Positions 29,336 to 43,300 of a stretch of 64,000 nt of DNA are shown here, piece by piece. Each line of letters opens with the position of its first letter. Position 1 is the stretch's first letter. Both the position numbers and the translations under genes were made by a program. A model generated the notes under the pieces. That model saw only the letters and a program-made list of their open reading frames with translations, did no database searches and was not told where the DNA came from. The DNA comes from Fratercula arctica (lineage: Eukaryota; Chordata; Aves; Charadriiformes; Alcidae), in NCBI GenBank assembly GCA_947846985.1, contig CANTUZ010000025.1, positions 14,382,100 to 14,446,099 on the forward strand, written 5' to 3'.

Positions 29336-32251
29336 TTAGAGCAGGCTGGACAGAAACGCATCCAGGTGGGTTTTGAATGTCTCCAGAGACGGAGACTCCA
29401 CCACCTCTCTGGGCAGCCTGTTCCAGTGCTCTGCCACCCTCAGGGTAAAGAAGTTTCTCCTCATGTTTACGTGGAACTTCCTATGCTCAAGTTTGTGCCC
29501 ATTACCTCTTGTCCTGTTGCTGGGCACCACTGAAAAGAGCCTGGCCCCATCTTCCTGACACCCACCCTTTAAGTATTTATAAGCATTGATAAGGTCCCCC
29601 CTCAGTCGTCTTTTTTCCAGACTGAAGAGACCCAAATCCCTCAGCCTTTCTTCACAAGAGAGGTGTTCCAGTCCCCTAATCATCTTGGTAGCCCTTTGCT
29701 GTACCCTCTCCAGCAGTTCCCTGTCCTTCTGGAACCGGGGAGCCCAGAACTGGACACAGTACTCCAGATGCAGCCTCACCAGGGCAGAGTAGAGGGGGAG
29801 GATGACCTCCCTCGACCTGCTGGCCACACTCTTCTTGATGCATCCCAGGATGCCATTGGCCTTCTTGGCCACAAGGGCACATTGCTGCCTCATGGTCATC
29901 CTGTTGTCCACCAGGACTCCCAGGTCTTTTTCCACAGAGCTGCTCTCCAGCAGGTCAGCCCCCAACTTGTACTGGTGCATGGGGTTATTCCTCCCCAGGT
30001 GCAGCACCCTACACTTGCCCTTGTTGAATTTCATAAGGTTTTTCTCTGCCCAACTCTCCAACCTGTCCAGGTCTCTCTGTATGGCAGCACAGCCTTCCGG
30101 TGTGTCAGCCACCCCTCCCAGCTTTGTGTCATCAGCAAACTTGCTGAGGGTGCACTCTATCCCTTCATCCAGGTCATTGATGAATATATTGAACGGGACT
30201 GGGCCCAGTACTGACCCCTGGGGAACACCACTCGTCACTGACCTCCAACTAGACTCTGTGCCCCTAATCACGACCCTCTGAGCTCTGTCTTTCAACCAGT
30301 TTTCTATCCACCTTACTGTCCAGTCATCTAACCCACATTTCCTAAGCTTCCCTATGAAGATGCTGTGGGAGACCAACGCCTTGCTGAAGCCAAGGTAGAC
30401 AACATCCACTGCCTCCCCTCATCTATCCATCCGGTCATGCCATCATAGAAGGCTATCAGATTAGTCAGACATGATTTCCCCTTGGTGAATCCGTGTTGAC
30501 TACTTCTGATAGCTTTCTTTTCCTCCATATGCCTTGAGGTGATGCCCAGAATGAGCTGTTCCATCATCTTTGCAGGGGTGGAAGTGAGGCTGACCGGCCT
30601 GTAGTTTCCTGGGTCCTCCTTCTTGCCGTTTTTGAAGACTGGAGTGACATTGGCTTTCCTGCAGTCCTCAGGCACCTTGCCTGTTCTCCGGGACCTTTCA
30701 AAGATGGTGGAGAGTGGCCCAGCAATGACTTCTGCCAGCTCCCTCAGCACCCTCGGGTGCATCCCATCAGGACCCATGGACTTGTGGATATCTAATTGAC
30801 TTAATTGATCTCTCACTTGATCCTCCTCAACAAAGGGGAAGTCTTCCTTTGTCCAGACTTTCCCTGTTACTTTCTCCAAAGTCTGGGACTCCTGAGGGCT
30901 GGGCCGAGCAGTAAAGACCAAAGCAAAGAAGGCATTCAGTAACTCCGCCTTCTCCGCATCCTCTGTGTCACCATGGCTCCTGTCTCATTCAACAGCCAGC
31001 CCACAACTTCTCTAGTTTTCCTTTTGCCTCCAATATACTTGAAGAAGCCCTTCCTGTTGAGCTTGACATCCCTTGCCAGGTTTAATTCCAAGGAGGCCTT
31101 GGCTTTCCTTGTTTCATCCCTGCACGCTCTGACAGCATTCTTGTAATCTTCCCAAGGGGTCAGTCCCTTCTTCCACATGCTGTAAACTTCCCTCTTCCTC
31201 TTGAGCTTTTTCAGAAGCTCCCTGCTCAACCATGCAGGTCTCATGCTTCCCTTGGCCTATTTCTTGCTCTTAGAGATGCATCGATCCTGAGCTTGGAGGA
31301 AGTGGTATTTGAATACCAACCAGCTCTCTTGAGCCCATTTGCCTTCCGGAGCCCTAGCCCATGGGATCTCTCCAAGCAGTTTCTTGAAGAAGTCAAAGTT
31401 AGCCCTTCATGAAGTCCAAAGCTGCAATCCTACTTGTTGTTGTTTTGTGCATACTACCCATGATCCTGAACTCTATCTTCTCATGGTCACTACAGCCAAG
31501 GCTGCCCCCAACCTTCATGTCCTCCACCAGTCCCTCTGTGTTTGTCAGTACTAGGTCCAGTAGTACACCTCTTCTTGTTGGCTCCTGCACCACCTGAGTC
31601 AAAAAGTTATCATCAATACACTGGAGGAACCTCCTGGACTGTGCATGCCTGGCTGTGTGGTCTTCCCAGCAGACATCAGGGTGATTGAAGTCCCCCATGA
31701 GAAGCAAGGCCTGTGATTGTGAGGCTACTTTCAGCTGTCTGTAGAAGGCCTCATCAGCTTCCCCATCCTGATCAGGTGGCCTGTAATAAACACCCACAAG
31801 AGTGTCCCTCATATTAGCCTGCCCCTTAATCCTTACCCATAAGCTCTTTTTCTTTATCCACCCCGAGTGGCAGCTTGATGCATTCCAGTTGCTCTCTCAC
31901 GTAGAGTGCAACTCCACCACCACGCCTTGCTGGCCTGTCTTTCCTGAAAAGGACATAGCTATCCATGACATCATTCCAGTCATGTGAGCTGTCCCACCAC
32001 ATCTCAGTAATTGCAATGAGATCATGGCCCTGTAACCTCACTCATATCTCCAGCTTTTCCTGATTATTCCCCATGCTGCGTGCATTGGTGTATAAGCATT
32101 TCAGAGAGGGAGTTGTGTGTGTAGTTTTCACCCTTGAGGGGTGGTAGGCCTTCTGGCTCTCAGAAATACTGGCACCCTCCCCCACAAGTGCTGAGCTACT
32201 ACACCCAGGCACCTCACTGGCAAGCCCAGTTGCATCCCCATCCCCCTTCAA
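29336..32251 (-). pseudogene. CR1-D ORF2 (endonuclease and reverse transcriptase)
   Basis: Endonuclease motifs TNARSMGNN, AITEMWWDSS, GVYYRPPDQDG, GDFNHPDV and SDHEKIEF occur in order but in several frames separated by stops (for example near 32042, 31826 and 31399). RT is better preserved: [26 protein letters not shown], then a frameshift near 30400, [10 protein letters not shown] and [10 protein letters not shown], with an open frame of 357 residues to 29336. The element is inactive in its present form. Confidence 0.88.
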
Positions 32252-32269
32252 ATCTAGTTTAAAGCTCTC

Positions 32270-33323
32270 TCAATGAGCCCTGATAACTCTTGTCCAAGAA
32301 CCCTTTTCCCCCTGCAAGATAAGCTATTCCCGCCCATTACCAGCAGGCCTGGTGTCTTGTAAATCAAGCCATGGTCAAAGAACCCAAAGTCCTGCTGTGA
32401 GCCCCAAGGCTTGGAGCCAGGCATTGATCTGCTGGCTCTTCCTGTTTACCCCCTCATCATTCTCCACAACTGGGGGGATAGAGAAGAACACAACTTGTGC
32501 TCCCGATCCCTTGACCAGTCATCCCAAGGTCCTGAAATCTCTCTTCATTGCCCTTGGACTTCTTCTCACTACCTCATCGCTGCCTACCTGAAAGATCAAA
32601 AGGGGATAATAATCTGAAGGCCATACTAGGGAAGGAAGCTACTTTTTTACATCCTTAACCTGGGCCCCAGGGAGGCAGCAGACCTCCCTATGTAGTGGTT
32701 CTGGTCTGCATATCAGGCCTTCCACTCCCTTCAGTAGTGAGTTGCCTATGACAATGACCCGTCTTTTGTTCTTAACCGCAGAGGTTTTGATGCAGTGGGT
32801 GGTCCGACTAGACCTCGATGACACTTCCAAGCTGGAAGAACTATCATCCTCATTCAGGTTCCCTTGCAGAGCACTGTACCTATTACACAATGACATCTGT
32901 GAAGGTGGGGTAGTCACAGCTGCGGTGCCTGTTGCACTGGGCAGGAACTTCTTGCCATTGCCCCCTGTCCTCCAAATCACCACATTCAGTCAGGCAGAGA
33001 GAGGACAGGGAGTTCTCTGTAGCAGGGGTTCTGTCTGCCTGCTTGGTTTCTGTCATGGGAGGCAGGGTACTACTCCAAGCATCTCTTTCTTGCATTCCCT
33101 GATGGCCCTCAACCTGCTCACCTCCTCCCTGAGCTCCATCACTAAGCAGAGGAGCTCCTCTACCTGGGCACATCTCCCACAGGAATACCCACCACTGCCA
33201 TCCAACACCAGCATAAGAGCAGGGCACGCTGCAGCCTAATGTCTGTGCAGCAGCATGTTCCCACAGGAGCTCCATCTGGGAGGCTGCATCAGAGCTGGTG
33301 GGTGTGGAGCTCACAGATGCCAT
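32270..33323 (-). pseudogene. CR1-D ORF1
   Basis: The start is the minus-strand ATG at 33323. Frameshifts break the N-terminal part, where a coiled-coil (VEELLCLVMELREEV) can be read in one frame. The esterase-like block I reads VIGNSLLKG at about 32755, the family form with Asn before Ser. The frame ends at TGA (32272-32270), in the same frame as the ORF2 that follows. Confidence 0.78.
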
Positions 33324-33804
33324 GGTCTTCTTCCGAGTGGATACCACCGCTACCTGGCCGGGTTGGCAGTCTTTCAGCACTCTCCCACGCAAACTGCTGT
33401 GACCAGACTGTCACGTCACATCCTGTTTGCCCGGTCTGTTTACCTACCAAAGAAATACACCCTTATCGTGGTGCTCCCGGGTAATGCCCAGGCGACACCC
33501 CCTCACTGCTTGCTTGCTCAGTACACAGCAACCTATCTGATCGCTGTTCTCCTGAAGGGCTTCTTTTATGAGGGGGGAAGTGGTCCCACCCTGCCTCGTT
33601 TAGATCTGCCACCGGGGGTGCTGACTCCACCCTCGGCTCCTTCGCTGTCTCCGCCCCCCAGAACTGCCGGGCACCGTCCCGGGCTTGCCGCTTTTCCTGG
33701 CTTTGAAAAGCCTCAAAAATGAGCCCCTTACCGGCCCTTTTTTGTCATGATTCCCTTCCCCAGTGTGGACTCACCTGTACTGGAGCTGGTCTCCTCGGCG
33801 AGAC

Positions 33805-36800
33805 CAAATTCTGTTTCTCACATTTATAAGAAACATATTTATAAACTATGGTCATGTCACCCTATTTATAAGCTAAATAGATCAAGTACCTTGAATGTCT
33901 CGTGGTGAGGCATGTTTAATCTATTAGCCATTCATAAGGCTTTTCTCTCAAACCTACCTTGTTTTTCCACATTGTTTAGAATGTCTCTTTCTCTTTCTTC
34001 AAAAAATGCACCTGTGAAGGTCTGCTTGTTGCTGCTGGAATGTAGCTTTATCAGATAAGCACACTGGGTCAGAATCTGTCTTTGGAGCTGCCAATTTCAG
34101 CACAGGAGAGGGAGCCATGATACACAGGAGAGTTTCAGCTAATGAAGTTTATACTTTCGATGTTTTTATTGCCCCAGCAGTAGGTCGGGATCTCCTCATG
34201 ACATGAGCTGTACAAGCACCGCACAAAGCTGTTACAATCTAAGTACAAATTAAGCTGGTTGATCAAAGTTTCCCTGTCCTTATTGGTTTTCCAAAGCTGG
34301 ACTTAAAAAAAAAAAAACCAAAACCAAAAACAAAAAAAAAGAAAAAGGCTTGGTTATATCACTTCTGTTCCAGGATCAAAACATTCACATGCATTACATG
34401 TGAGACAGATTCAGACTGATTCTTCCAGAGGAGTTCAAACTATCAGCTAAGGGAAAACATGGACCAAGACTGGGAAAATAATGTAAATATTGCCAGCAAG
34501 AACATTTACCTGAGCTACAAGAAGGTGTATGGCTTACCAATTCCCAATTTTACTCAGTGTCTTTGTTTACTCAGTGCCTTGAGTTTAATTTCTCCTAGTA
34601 GGCAATGGCTGGTAGAGGGTCTTTGGCATTTTAGCCAGGCATTTCTATCATATTTTTGGGATCCCCCTCATGACATTCTCTTTCAGTCTCAGTCCAAGCA
34701 CAAAGCATCAATCCATATGAGTTCTGTCCAACTCCGGCATGTTATTTTACAACTTGCAGTCAAAGAAATATTGAGATTCTACCCCAAACAGTGATGCACA
34801 CTTGCCAGATATTTTTCTAACAAAATCAAACTGAGAATGCAAACAAAAGGCCCCACATTATTTTTTTCCAATTTTTTTTAAAGTCCTCCTGCAAGGGAAT
34901 GGTAGCTTAGTCATACACAGTTAGGCAGCTGAGCTTTCCGTAGATAGGAAATGCAATAGATGTTCAAAGATATATGGGGAAGGACAAAAAAGGTAGTACA
35001 CCATGACCCCCCTATTAGAAGTTGTTCAATTAAGTATTAATTTCACAGTAATATTTTTCCTTTAAATAAATCTGAGGTATGCTTATACCTCTAAGCTTTG
35101 TGCATTAGCTTGATATGCATATCAAAATGTGCACTGTTTCTTAAATTGGTAGATAGGGCAGGTTTCCATTAACATTTATACATTTAAGTTTCATAGTCAT
35201 GTGCTTAGAATACATTTCTCCTTCAAAGATTTGTATGGCTTTCAGCTTGTAATTTATTGCTGAATATGTGAGGTACACTGAGTCCTGATTCACAGCTTTC
35301 TAATCAGCTATTTAGAGTTTACACCAAGCAGAAAATCAATGTATTCAATATGTAGTAGTTCTCTCATTAACTCTAGTCATTTGCTTAAAGAGTAATGTTG
35401 AGCTGATAATTGAAATATGGTCTAAACCATGGATTTTAATTTAAAATAAAAAACTCCTTGAAATATTATTAATTTAATCATTTTTTATTCTCTCCTCTCT
35501 CCCCCGCTAAAGGGCATATTTATTTTAGTGCTTTGGGATCCTAATTCCATGGCTGACTAGGATTTCAGAATAATATAATTTTTTATTTCATACAATATCC
35601 TACAGAAATCTTGATACACTTTAAAAACATTCTGTTGAAAAGCTGTCACTTCTGGGGTATGAAATATAGCATTTAGCAGCATCCAGGAACATCTTACAGC
35701 ATTTCGGCACAGGATATAAAGAATACTTGATCCAATGGAAGAGTAGAAGTGGAATTTATAAAAGGCTGATTGCACAGAAGTTTGGCTAAGATTCCAATGT
35801 GTTACACAGGTGTTTTATTTGTTTGTTTAGTTGGGATTTTTTTTATTTTTTTTGTTTTGTTTGTTTTTTTTCTTTTTAAATGCCATAGGGCCCTTAAAAA
35901 ATAAATAAAAAGAAGGATGTTCTGAAAGTAGGAAACAAATATGAAAATATCTAATCTGTTCAGATTGCTTAGATTTCTCTAGGGTTATTATTATTTAAAT
36001 AGTGTACATCCATATATTGAGTTCGTGAGTAAGGAATACAGTAAAACTGTAGCATTGGGTTCTGATGTGATATGATGTGATACAAACTGGCACGGTTTCT
36101 TTGAAGTTAAATGAACAATACTGTTTTGCAGCAAATCAGAAGTTGAACCTATTTTGTTCTGACTTGGTGCCTGAAGTTATGCTTATGAACACTTCATTTT
36201 AGATGCTGAAAACAGGGATTTAGAAGTCAAATTAAAAGCTAAAAGTCTAGCTACAGCCAACCAGATTTGAAAGTAGGATTTATACTTAGGTAGAAAATAA
36301 AAGGAAGAAAATGTATAGAAATAGGTATAGTTATAAGTATACATATTCGTTACACTCTGTCTCTTTTTTTTTTGTTATCTAGCAACAATTCACTCTTATC
36401 TCTGAAGGTACATGTGAGATTACAGCTTGATTGTACAATGGTTGCTACATTAACTGGAACAGTCCCATCACTGTCAGTTCCACTGTAATTCACTGTTACA
36501 CAACTGCTTCAGAGGAATCGGAGTATAACTGCTCAGAAAAAAAGTATCTCTTTTTACTTATTAATGTAATATTTTCTCATTTAAAGACCTTTTTGGGCAA
36601 AATGAATATTTTCAAGTTGATCAAGTTTCAAAAGGTTGACCGCACATTTTAAAATTTATTTTATGTTTGTTTCATGAATTCATATTTACTTTCTGAGAAG
36701 AAAAGATTATAAGCATTCTTATAAATAAAAATAATCTGAAAAACACAGAGAGTTTTGCTCAGAAATGCTTGAATATTTTTTTTTCTTAAGGGTTATCTTC

Positions 36801-38992
36801 TTCTCTACTCCCAGTATATTTCTAACCACAACAGAAATGTGTTAGTATTTCCCAGTTAGCTACTACCTTAAACCTCCACTTTGATATTATCTGTGCCTGA
36901 GGATTAGTTCCAATCAATATGTTACATTCTATTAATACACATTATTTTTAGATTTATTTGCTCAGTTTGCTGGTCTGTTATTTTCCTTCTCTTTACCTTC
37001 TTTTTCTCTGTGAAATGACATACATCTTACAGCCATTTTGACAGTGAAAAGCCTGCTCTACTGCCTCCTCTTCTGTTCCCACTGACTCCCAGACTCACAG
37101 CCTTTTACCTTCTCTTCTTGCAAAGAGCATCCTGAACTCCAGAAACTGAGCTTTCCCCTTTGCCGCTGAGGTCCTGACACTCAATCTGCATAGCTCTTAT
37201 CTGTCCTGCACAGGAGGAGGGAGGGAGAGATGTAAGAGACTATTTGTTGCGGTTCAAAGTCAGGATTCTTTTATGTTTTGTTTCTCTTTTCTCCTCTCCC
37301 CTCTTTTTTTTTTTTTAATTCTCCTCCCCCCACCCCAAGATAAATAGAGGTAGAAAGGACAAGTGGTTTTGATTAGCATTTAAAATGTTGTCAAGTTTTA
37401 ATGGAAGTGTAACCTCCAACCATCGACTTTGCACAAACTGGAGACAAGGTTGCAAAATGAATGCTAATATCATTGTCAGGCTTTGGTTGGATTGCCCTTC
37501 TGTGAACTTCCCTTATTGTTAATTTATGTCAGCCCATATTAGTAGTTTCCTGAAGCCTGAACTGGTGAGAGTGTCAGCCTTAAGGAGCCAGAGTACATAA
37601 GAGTTTGCTGTTACTGATATTATTTAGTTGCACACAATGCTTTGAGGTCTGGGTCCTTCAGCACTGTATACTCTGCAGACATAAATCTTACCAGATGGTG
37701 TTTCCCCAAATGGGCTTATCATTTAAGTGTAAAGTGAGAGGCAAGAAGTGAGGATGGCAAAGGGAAGAGGTGGAGAAGTAGCAGGTGAGATAATTCTACA
37801 TGACATGAGTTAGTTACATAAAGAAGAGGCTACTCTTTCTATAAGCACATGCAACTGGCTGCATAAGTGCTTTAGATGTATTTCTAACAAGCCATTGCTC
37901 TGCAGAGTGAATGAAGAATTTGAAAGAAGTGGTGACATGGTTTTGTAGGTATTCCTGAAGATATTCCCTATTCACAGAGGGAGGAAATTGTAAATAAGGT
38001 GTGGGAAAATTCGAGCAGCAGAGCAGCAAAGGTTGACAGTGCTGGCACTGCACTAAATATGCCATTATATTTGGAATATTCATTTTGTTATTGAGCTCCA
38101 TGTGAAAAATCACAGGGTTAATTGTCTTTTTCTGACTGAATCACTTTTATACTTGACAGGAGACTTTCTAATATGTGAAATAGTCTCACAGCTGCACAGA
38201 AACTTCTATTTAAAATTAATCAAACACAAATATTTTGCAATGTACCACAAAATACATCTTTCCTTTGCCCATGAAATTATATCAGTTGGCTATGCAGGTC
38301 ATTTAATAATAAGTGGGGGGAGCAAGAACAAATTAGTGTATTGTTCTACAAAAAAAGCTATGAATGGGACTTCAACTTTCTTGAAGCTTATTTTGAACAT
38401 TAAAGTCAACAATTTAAATTCTACCTGACTGCACAATTCATCATGGGGATATCATAATCACCTCTGTGATATGTCTGTGTGTGTGTGTGTGCATGCGCAT
38501 GTATGCATATGCATTTATACACATTACATTATTTCTGTAAATAATTTGCCCTGGCATGATTAAAATGAAGTCAGTGGTGGCATGCAATGCAGTGACTGTT
38601 TAGCGGTGCAGATCACTGCTGTAATGAAAAGGAGTGGAGAATAATTCTGTACCTAACTGAAAGATGAAAGGCCCAATCCTGCGATTAGAGACCCATGAAG
38701 GCACTATCTAGGCCTCTGTTTCTTTTTCCTTGCCAAAAATGTAGTACCTGAATGAGTTGAAAGCTCTGATCACTGTAATACAGATCAGATATCAAATGAA
38801 GGTAAGAAAATGGACCCAGCTGAATATGTAGGCTGCAATATACTCTATGCAGTGTTTAAAGGACAGATCTACTCATACTACCCAATGCACAGCTTGTGTA
38901 TATATGCACGTATATCCTGATTATGGATGCCTGTGTACCTGTCTGGATGAAGCATGCATACATGCCAGATTTTCACACACAAGAGGAAAAAA
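33805..38992. other. Unique AT-rich DNA, no gene recognised
   Basis: Only short frames with no domain. Simple sequence includes an A-rich stretch at 34302-34344, a T-rich stretch at 35815-35880 and a TG repeat near 38474-38492. A better balanced, possibly conserved block is at 37380-37560 (see findings). Confidence 0.6.
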
Positions 38993-39270
38993 AGGAGATA
39001 GGACAAGGGGTAACAACCCTTTTAAATTGAAAGAGGGGAGATTTAGATTAGATATTAGGAAGAAATTGTTTACTGTGAGGGTGGTGAGGCACTGGAACAG
39101 GTTGCCCAGAGAAGTTGCAGATGGCCCTTCCCTGGAATTGTTCAAGGCCAGGCTGGACAGGGCTTTGAGCAGCCTGGTCTAGTGGGAGGTGTCCCTGTCC
39201 ATGGCAGGGGGGTTGGAACTAGATGAACTTCAAGGTCCCTTCTAAACCGAACCATTCTATGATTCTATGA
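38993..39270 (+). mobile_element. CR1 3' end fragment
   Basis: ORF2 C-terminus ([20 protein letters not shown]), 3' UTR and the ATTCTATGATTCTATGA tail. 5'-truncated. Confidence 0.92.
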
Positions 39271-39281
39271 ATATGCCCCTA

Positions 39282-40345
39282 GCATGCCCTTGATGTCCCT
39301 GGACAGATTTAATTCTATCTGGGCTTTAGCTTGCTTAATCTGGTTCCTGGCCACTCGGACAGTTTCTCGGTATTCCTCTCAGTCTACTCATCCTTGCTTC
39401 CACCCTCTGTAGGCCTCCTTTTTGCTTTTGAGCTTGTCCAGGAGCTCCTTGTTCATCCATGCAGGCCTCCTGGCTTTTTTGCCTGACTTCTTCTTTCTTG
39501 GGATGCACCACTCCTGAGCTTGGAGGAGGTGATCCTTGAATACTAACCAGCTTCCTTGGGCCCCTCTCCCCTCCAGTGCTTTTTCCCATGTTACCCTGCC
39601 AAGCAGGTCCCTCAAGAGGCCAAAGTCTGCTCTCCTGAAGTCCAGGGTAGTGAGCTTGCTGTGTACCCTCCTCGCTGCCTGAAGGATCTTGAATATACCA
39701 TTTCATGATCACTGCAGCCAAGGCTACTGCCCTTGAGCTTGACATTCCCCACCAGCCCCTTCTTTGTTGGTAAGGACAAGGTCCAGCATAGTTCCGCTCC
39801 TCGTTGGCTCCTCTACCATTTGGAGAAGGAAGTTGTCACCGACACATTCCAAGAACTTCCTGTATTTCTTGTGCCCTGCTGTGTTGTCCCTCCAACAGAT
39901 ATCGGAGTGGTTCAAGTCCCCCATGAGGACCAGGGTCTGTGAATGCGAGGCTGCTCCTATCTGTCTATAGAGGGCCTCATCCACTCTGTCGTCCTGGTCA
40001 GGTGGCCTGTAGCAGACCCCCACTGTAACGTCACCTGCCCCTGCATTCCCTTTAATCTTGACCCATAAGCTCTCCATTGGCTCTTCATCCATCCCCAGGT
40101 GGAGCTCCATGCACTCCAGCTGGTCATTGACATAGAAGGCAACACCCCCTCCTCATCTCCCCTGCCTGTCCTTCCTGAAGAGTCTGTACCCCTCCATTCC
40201 AACACTCCAGTCACAGGAGTCATCCCACCAGGTCTCCATGATGCCAATGAGATCATAGCCCTGGAGGCGTGTGCATGTCTCTAACTCCTCTTGTTCCCCA
40301 TACTGCATGCATTTGCCTAAGGCACTTCAGCTGGGCACCCGATGA
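39282..40345 (-). mobile_element. CR1 fragment, endonuclease region of ORF2
   Basis: On the minus strand, motifs [20 protein letters not shown] and [10 protein letters not shown], then the PAWMNKELLDKLKSKK linker, in two or three frames with stops. It lacks the RT half and the CR1 tail, and lies directly beside the plus-strand fragment above. Confidence 0.88.
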
Positions 40346-43300
40346 AGCTGACTTACTGGCTGGAGTGGCTGCATTTCCTTCATGCTGCTCTTCAGGTGGT
40401 CAAAATATTCCCCACAGTTATTTTCTTGCTGTGCATAGTCAAAAAAATCACTTAATGTCTTTATACCTTATTTTAGCCATCTGTAGTTATTATTACTAAG
40501 TAGGTATTAAAAATGCCCAGAGTTGCCGATCCTGATAAGAGTCCTGTTGTTTTAGGTAGCAGTGTACAAAGATTTGGTAAGTGACACTTCTTGAGGAATT
40601 TACTGGTTAAAAAACATGCCAAAGCAATGTCCAGGGAAGGGATGCTCTAATGCTTTTATGCTGTTCTGAGATCTTTAAATACATCAGGTTCTCTATAGAT
40701 ACAAAGCATTAATATGCACATTAGAATATATGTGCATAGCCATAGATCCAGCTTATCATATTGTTTATAAAACACACACATATACATATACACACACTTC
40801 ATCCTCCTCATGTTTTCTGAACGTATTTCTCCAACTGCATATAATTTTTATCCTTGTTCTGTAATGATATGACAGTAAATGAATTACCATAAGTAAGCCA
40901 GACACAGGGATTGGTGCATAAAGTTGTCCTAGCTTCATACAAGATCTGACCTTGGAACAAAGACTACTTTACATCCGTGATGATTCTATCTACCACTGAT
41001 GAATCAGAACTCCTGCTTATGTTTAATCACTGCTGACAGTAACAGCTGACAGCTAGTTAGGAAGAAAAATTCCTCCGCAACTAAATTCCTTTCTACAGAA
41101 GAAAATAAAACTCTTTATATATGACTGGCTTTGCATACAGACAGCGATCGGAAGGATTTTCTACAGATTTTTATGTACTAAATAAATGCTTTGCCTGCTT
41201 TTCCCCTTTAAATATAGCTGCATTTATTTACTCATTTTCACTTGTCATTATGATTTCAGTACTAGCTTTGGAGATTTTTTTGGTTAGCTATTTCATCATT
41301 TTTGCTCAAGCCAATGAGTTGAATTTATTTGTAAATTTTAATGAGAGAATGCTATTTTTCTTTTGTATTTAGAGAAAATGGGGAATTTGTAGTGATACTT
41401 TTATTTTCAGGCCCAATTCACTATACTGTTGATGGGCAGTCAGTTTCCAGAGTTGATGAAAGGAATCTGTTAATATCAAAGGCTATTTTGTGCTTGATTT
41501 ATTTTTTTTTGTCGTTATGTCCTTGTGCATCAGTTTACTCCCATTATTGGCCCATGGAAATCAGTGGGACAAGAGGACTGTAGACTTTATTTCATGTGAG
41601 CAACAACAACTGTAACAATTGGCTCTGTATTATCAGATTATGTCTCTCAGTTGGAGAATTAGGTTTCTTTTGCCCAGGCTTCACGTATGCATTGTTTATG
41701 TGGTGAGAGTAATTACTAACTTTCTGGCCTCAGCATTTACAGCATGGAAAAGTCCTGCATGATTTTTCATCACAAAAGGGTTTAAGAAAAAAGCAAAGGA
41801 GAGACTGTGTATCTCTTAGTGAATTTCTATTTACCAGTGAGATGACAGAATTTAGTCTGTCCTGCAGAACAGGACAGGGTTGTACAATGAAGTAAATGTG
41901 TGGCCGAACTGATTAACGCTGCTGGGAATCACATAATGGCTGTTTATCTGAAATTCATTCTCATTTGGAAAACAGACTGCAACTCTCCAAAAATTACATT
42001 CTGTAAAGGAAAGTCACACAGACAACAAACTATTCTGTCTGTTCCTTGAGCTTTTTGGCATGCCCCTAAATACAGTGCTTCCTAAGTTGGGTACTACCAT
42101 AGTACATCTGTAGGGCCTTTGGAGTAGAACTGCCATACATACAGCCAGGTCAGTCTGGGAAGTACTTGTAGTTTTCTACGTGAGTAGCTGTGCATGCATA
42201 AATAACTTTTCTCCCTGCAAAGGAAATAATAAAGGACTCCCTGCAACCCACCACTTTCCCCTTCCAACCAAAAGAAGTGTTTTTTAAAAGAAATGAAGGG
42301 ATGCGCTGATAATGAAGTTCAAGGGAAAATGTCCTAATTCTGGGGATATATAGAAGACACAGTGAAGCAGTAATACTGATTTCATTCCTGTTCTTAGTCC
42401 TATAAAGTTGATTGAAAAAAAAAAAAAGTCTTGACAATGGAAAAGGGCTAAAAATTATTTCCTAGTAATGATTTAATAATGACATTATTAAGTTTAAAAG
42501 AAGAAACACAGGAAGTGTTTTGATCATATCTCATAAACTGACACATGGAAAAGATATACCAGGAGACATCCCTTTAATAAAGATGGTAAACTACATCAAC
42601 ATTCTTAAAACTGTAAGCTGAACCAAAAAAGCTTAAACTAAAATGAAATAGTTTTTGCATTCATTTAAACCCTGGGAATAATTAGTTATTGGATCAATTT
42701 ATCCAGAGTCCTGGTTTCTCCACCATTTAAAGACATCAAAATTTAAGCTAAATTGCTTTCTCAAAATGGTCTTAAAATAGGAAATAGTTGGTGAAATTCA
42801 TTGAAAATTGCTTAAAATGAGCTGAAGTCTGCTAACCTGGGTACCATTACTTTTGTTATGAATGAGTATATCAATAGTAATTTTGGGATTTTTTTTTGTA
42901 TGTTTATTGTGTTAATTTTTTAGTCTTTCACATTCCTGTTAAAATATAAATGAATAATATCATACAGAATTTGAATCAGTTTTGTCCATTTTACTTCCAC
43001 AATTTTTATTCTTTTTTAATGTGGTATATATTTTCCGAATCCGGTGAACTTTCATATCCAGAAGTATCAGGCAGGTATACCAACAAGCCTAACTGACAAA
43101 AAGCACTGAATTCATTCTTTTTGGTGATATGTTTTTCTTATCAGGAAATATAAAAAGGCATCCCCTGTTGGAAGGGAAACATGTAATACAAATATCATGG
43201 ATGTATGTGCACATGTGTGTGTACTATATAAACATATATATATGTACACCTGATTTTAAGAGTTTTAAAGTTATTTTCTAATACTAATAGTAAAAAAAGA

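Larger units (their letters stand above)
29264..33804 (-). mobile_element. CR1-D: full-length CR1 LINE
   Basis: About 4.54 kb on the minus strand, from the 5' UTR near 33804 to the 3' tail at 29264. The order is 5' UTR, ORF1, ORF2, 3' UTR. The bases 29264-30221 are the inverted twin of the left window edge. It sits in the integrase of P2, whose remainder is missing on the far side. Confidence 0.93.

Noticed and set aside
38993..40345. CR1 plus- and minus-strand fragments side by side as a twin-priming inversion
   Set aside because: In twin priming the inverted part lies 5' of the tail-bearing part; here it follows the tail, so two separate events are more likely.
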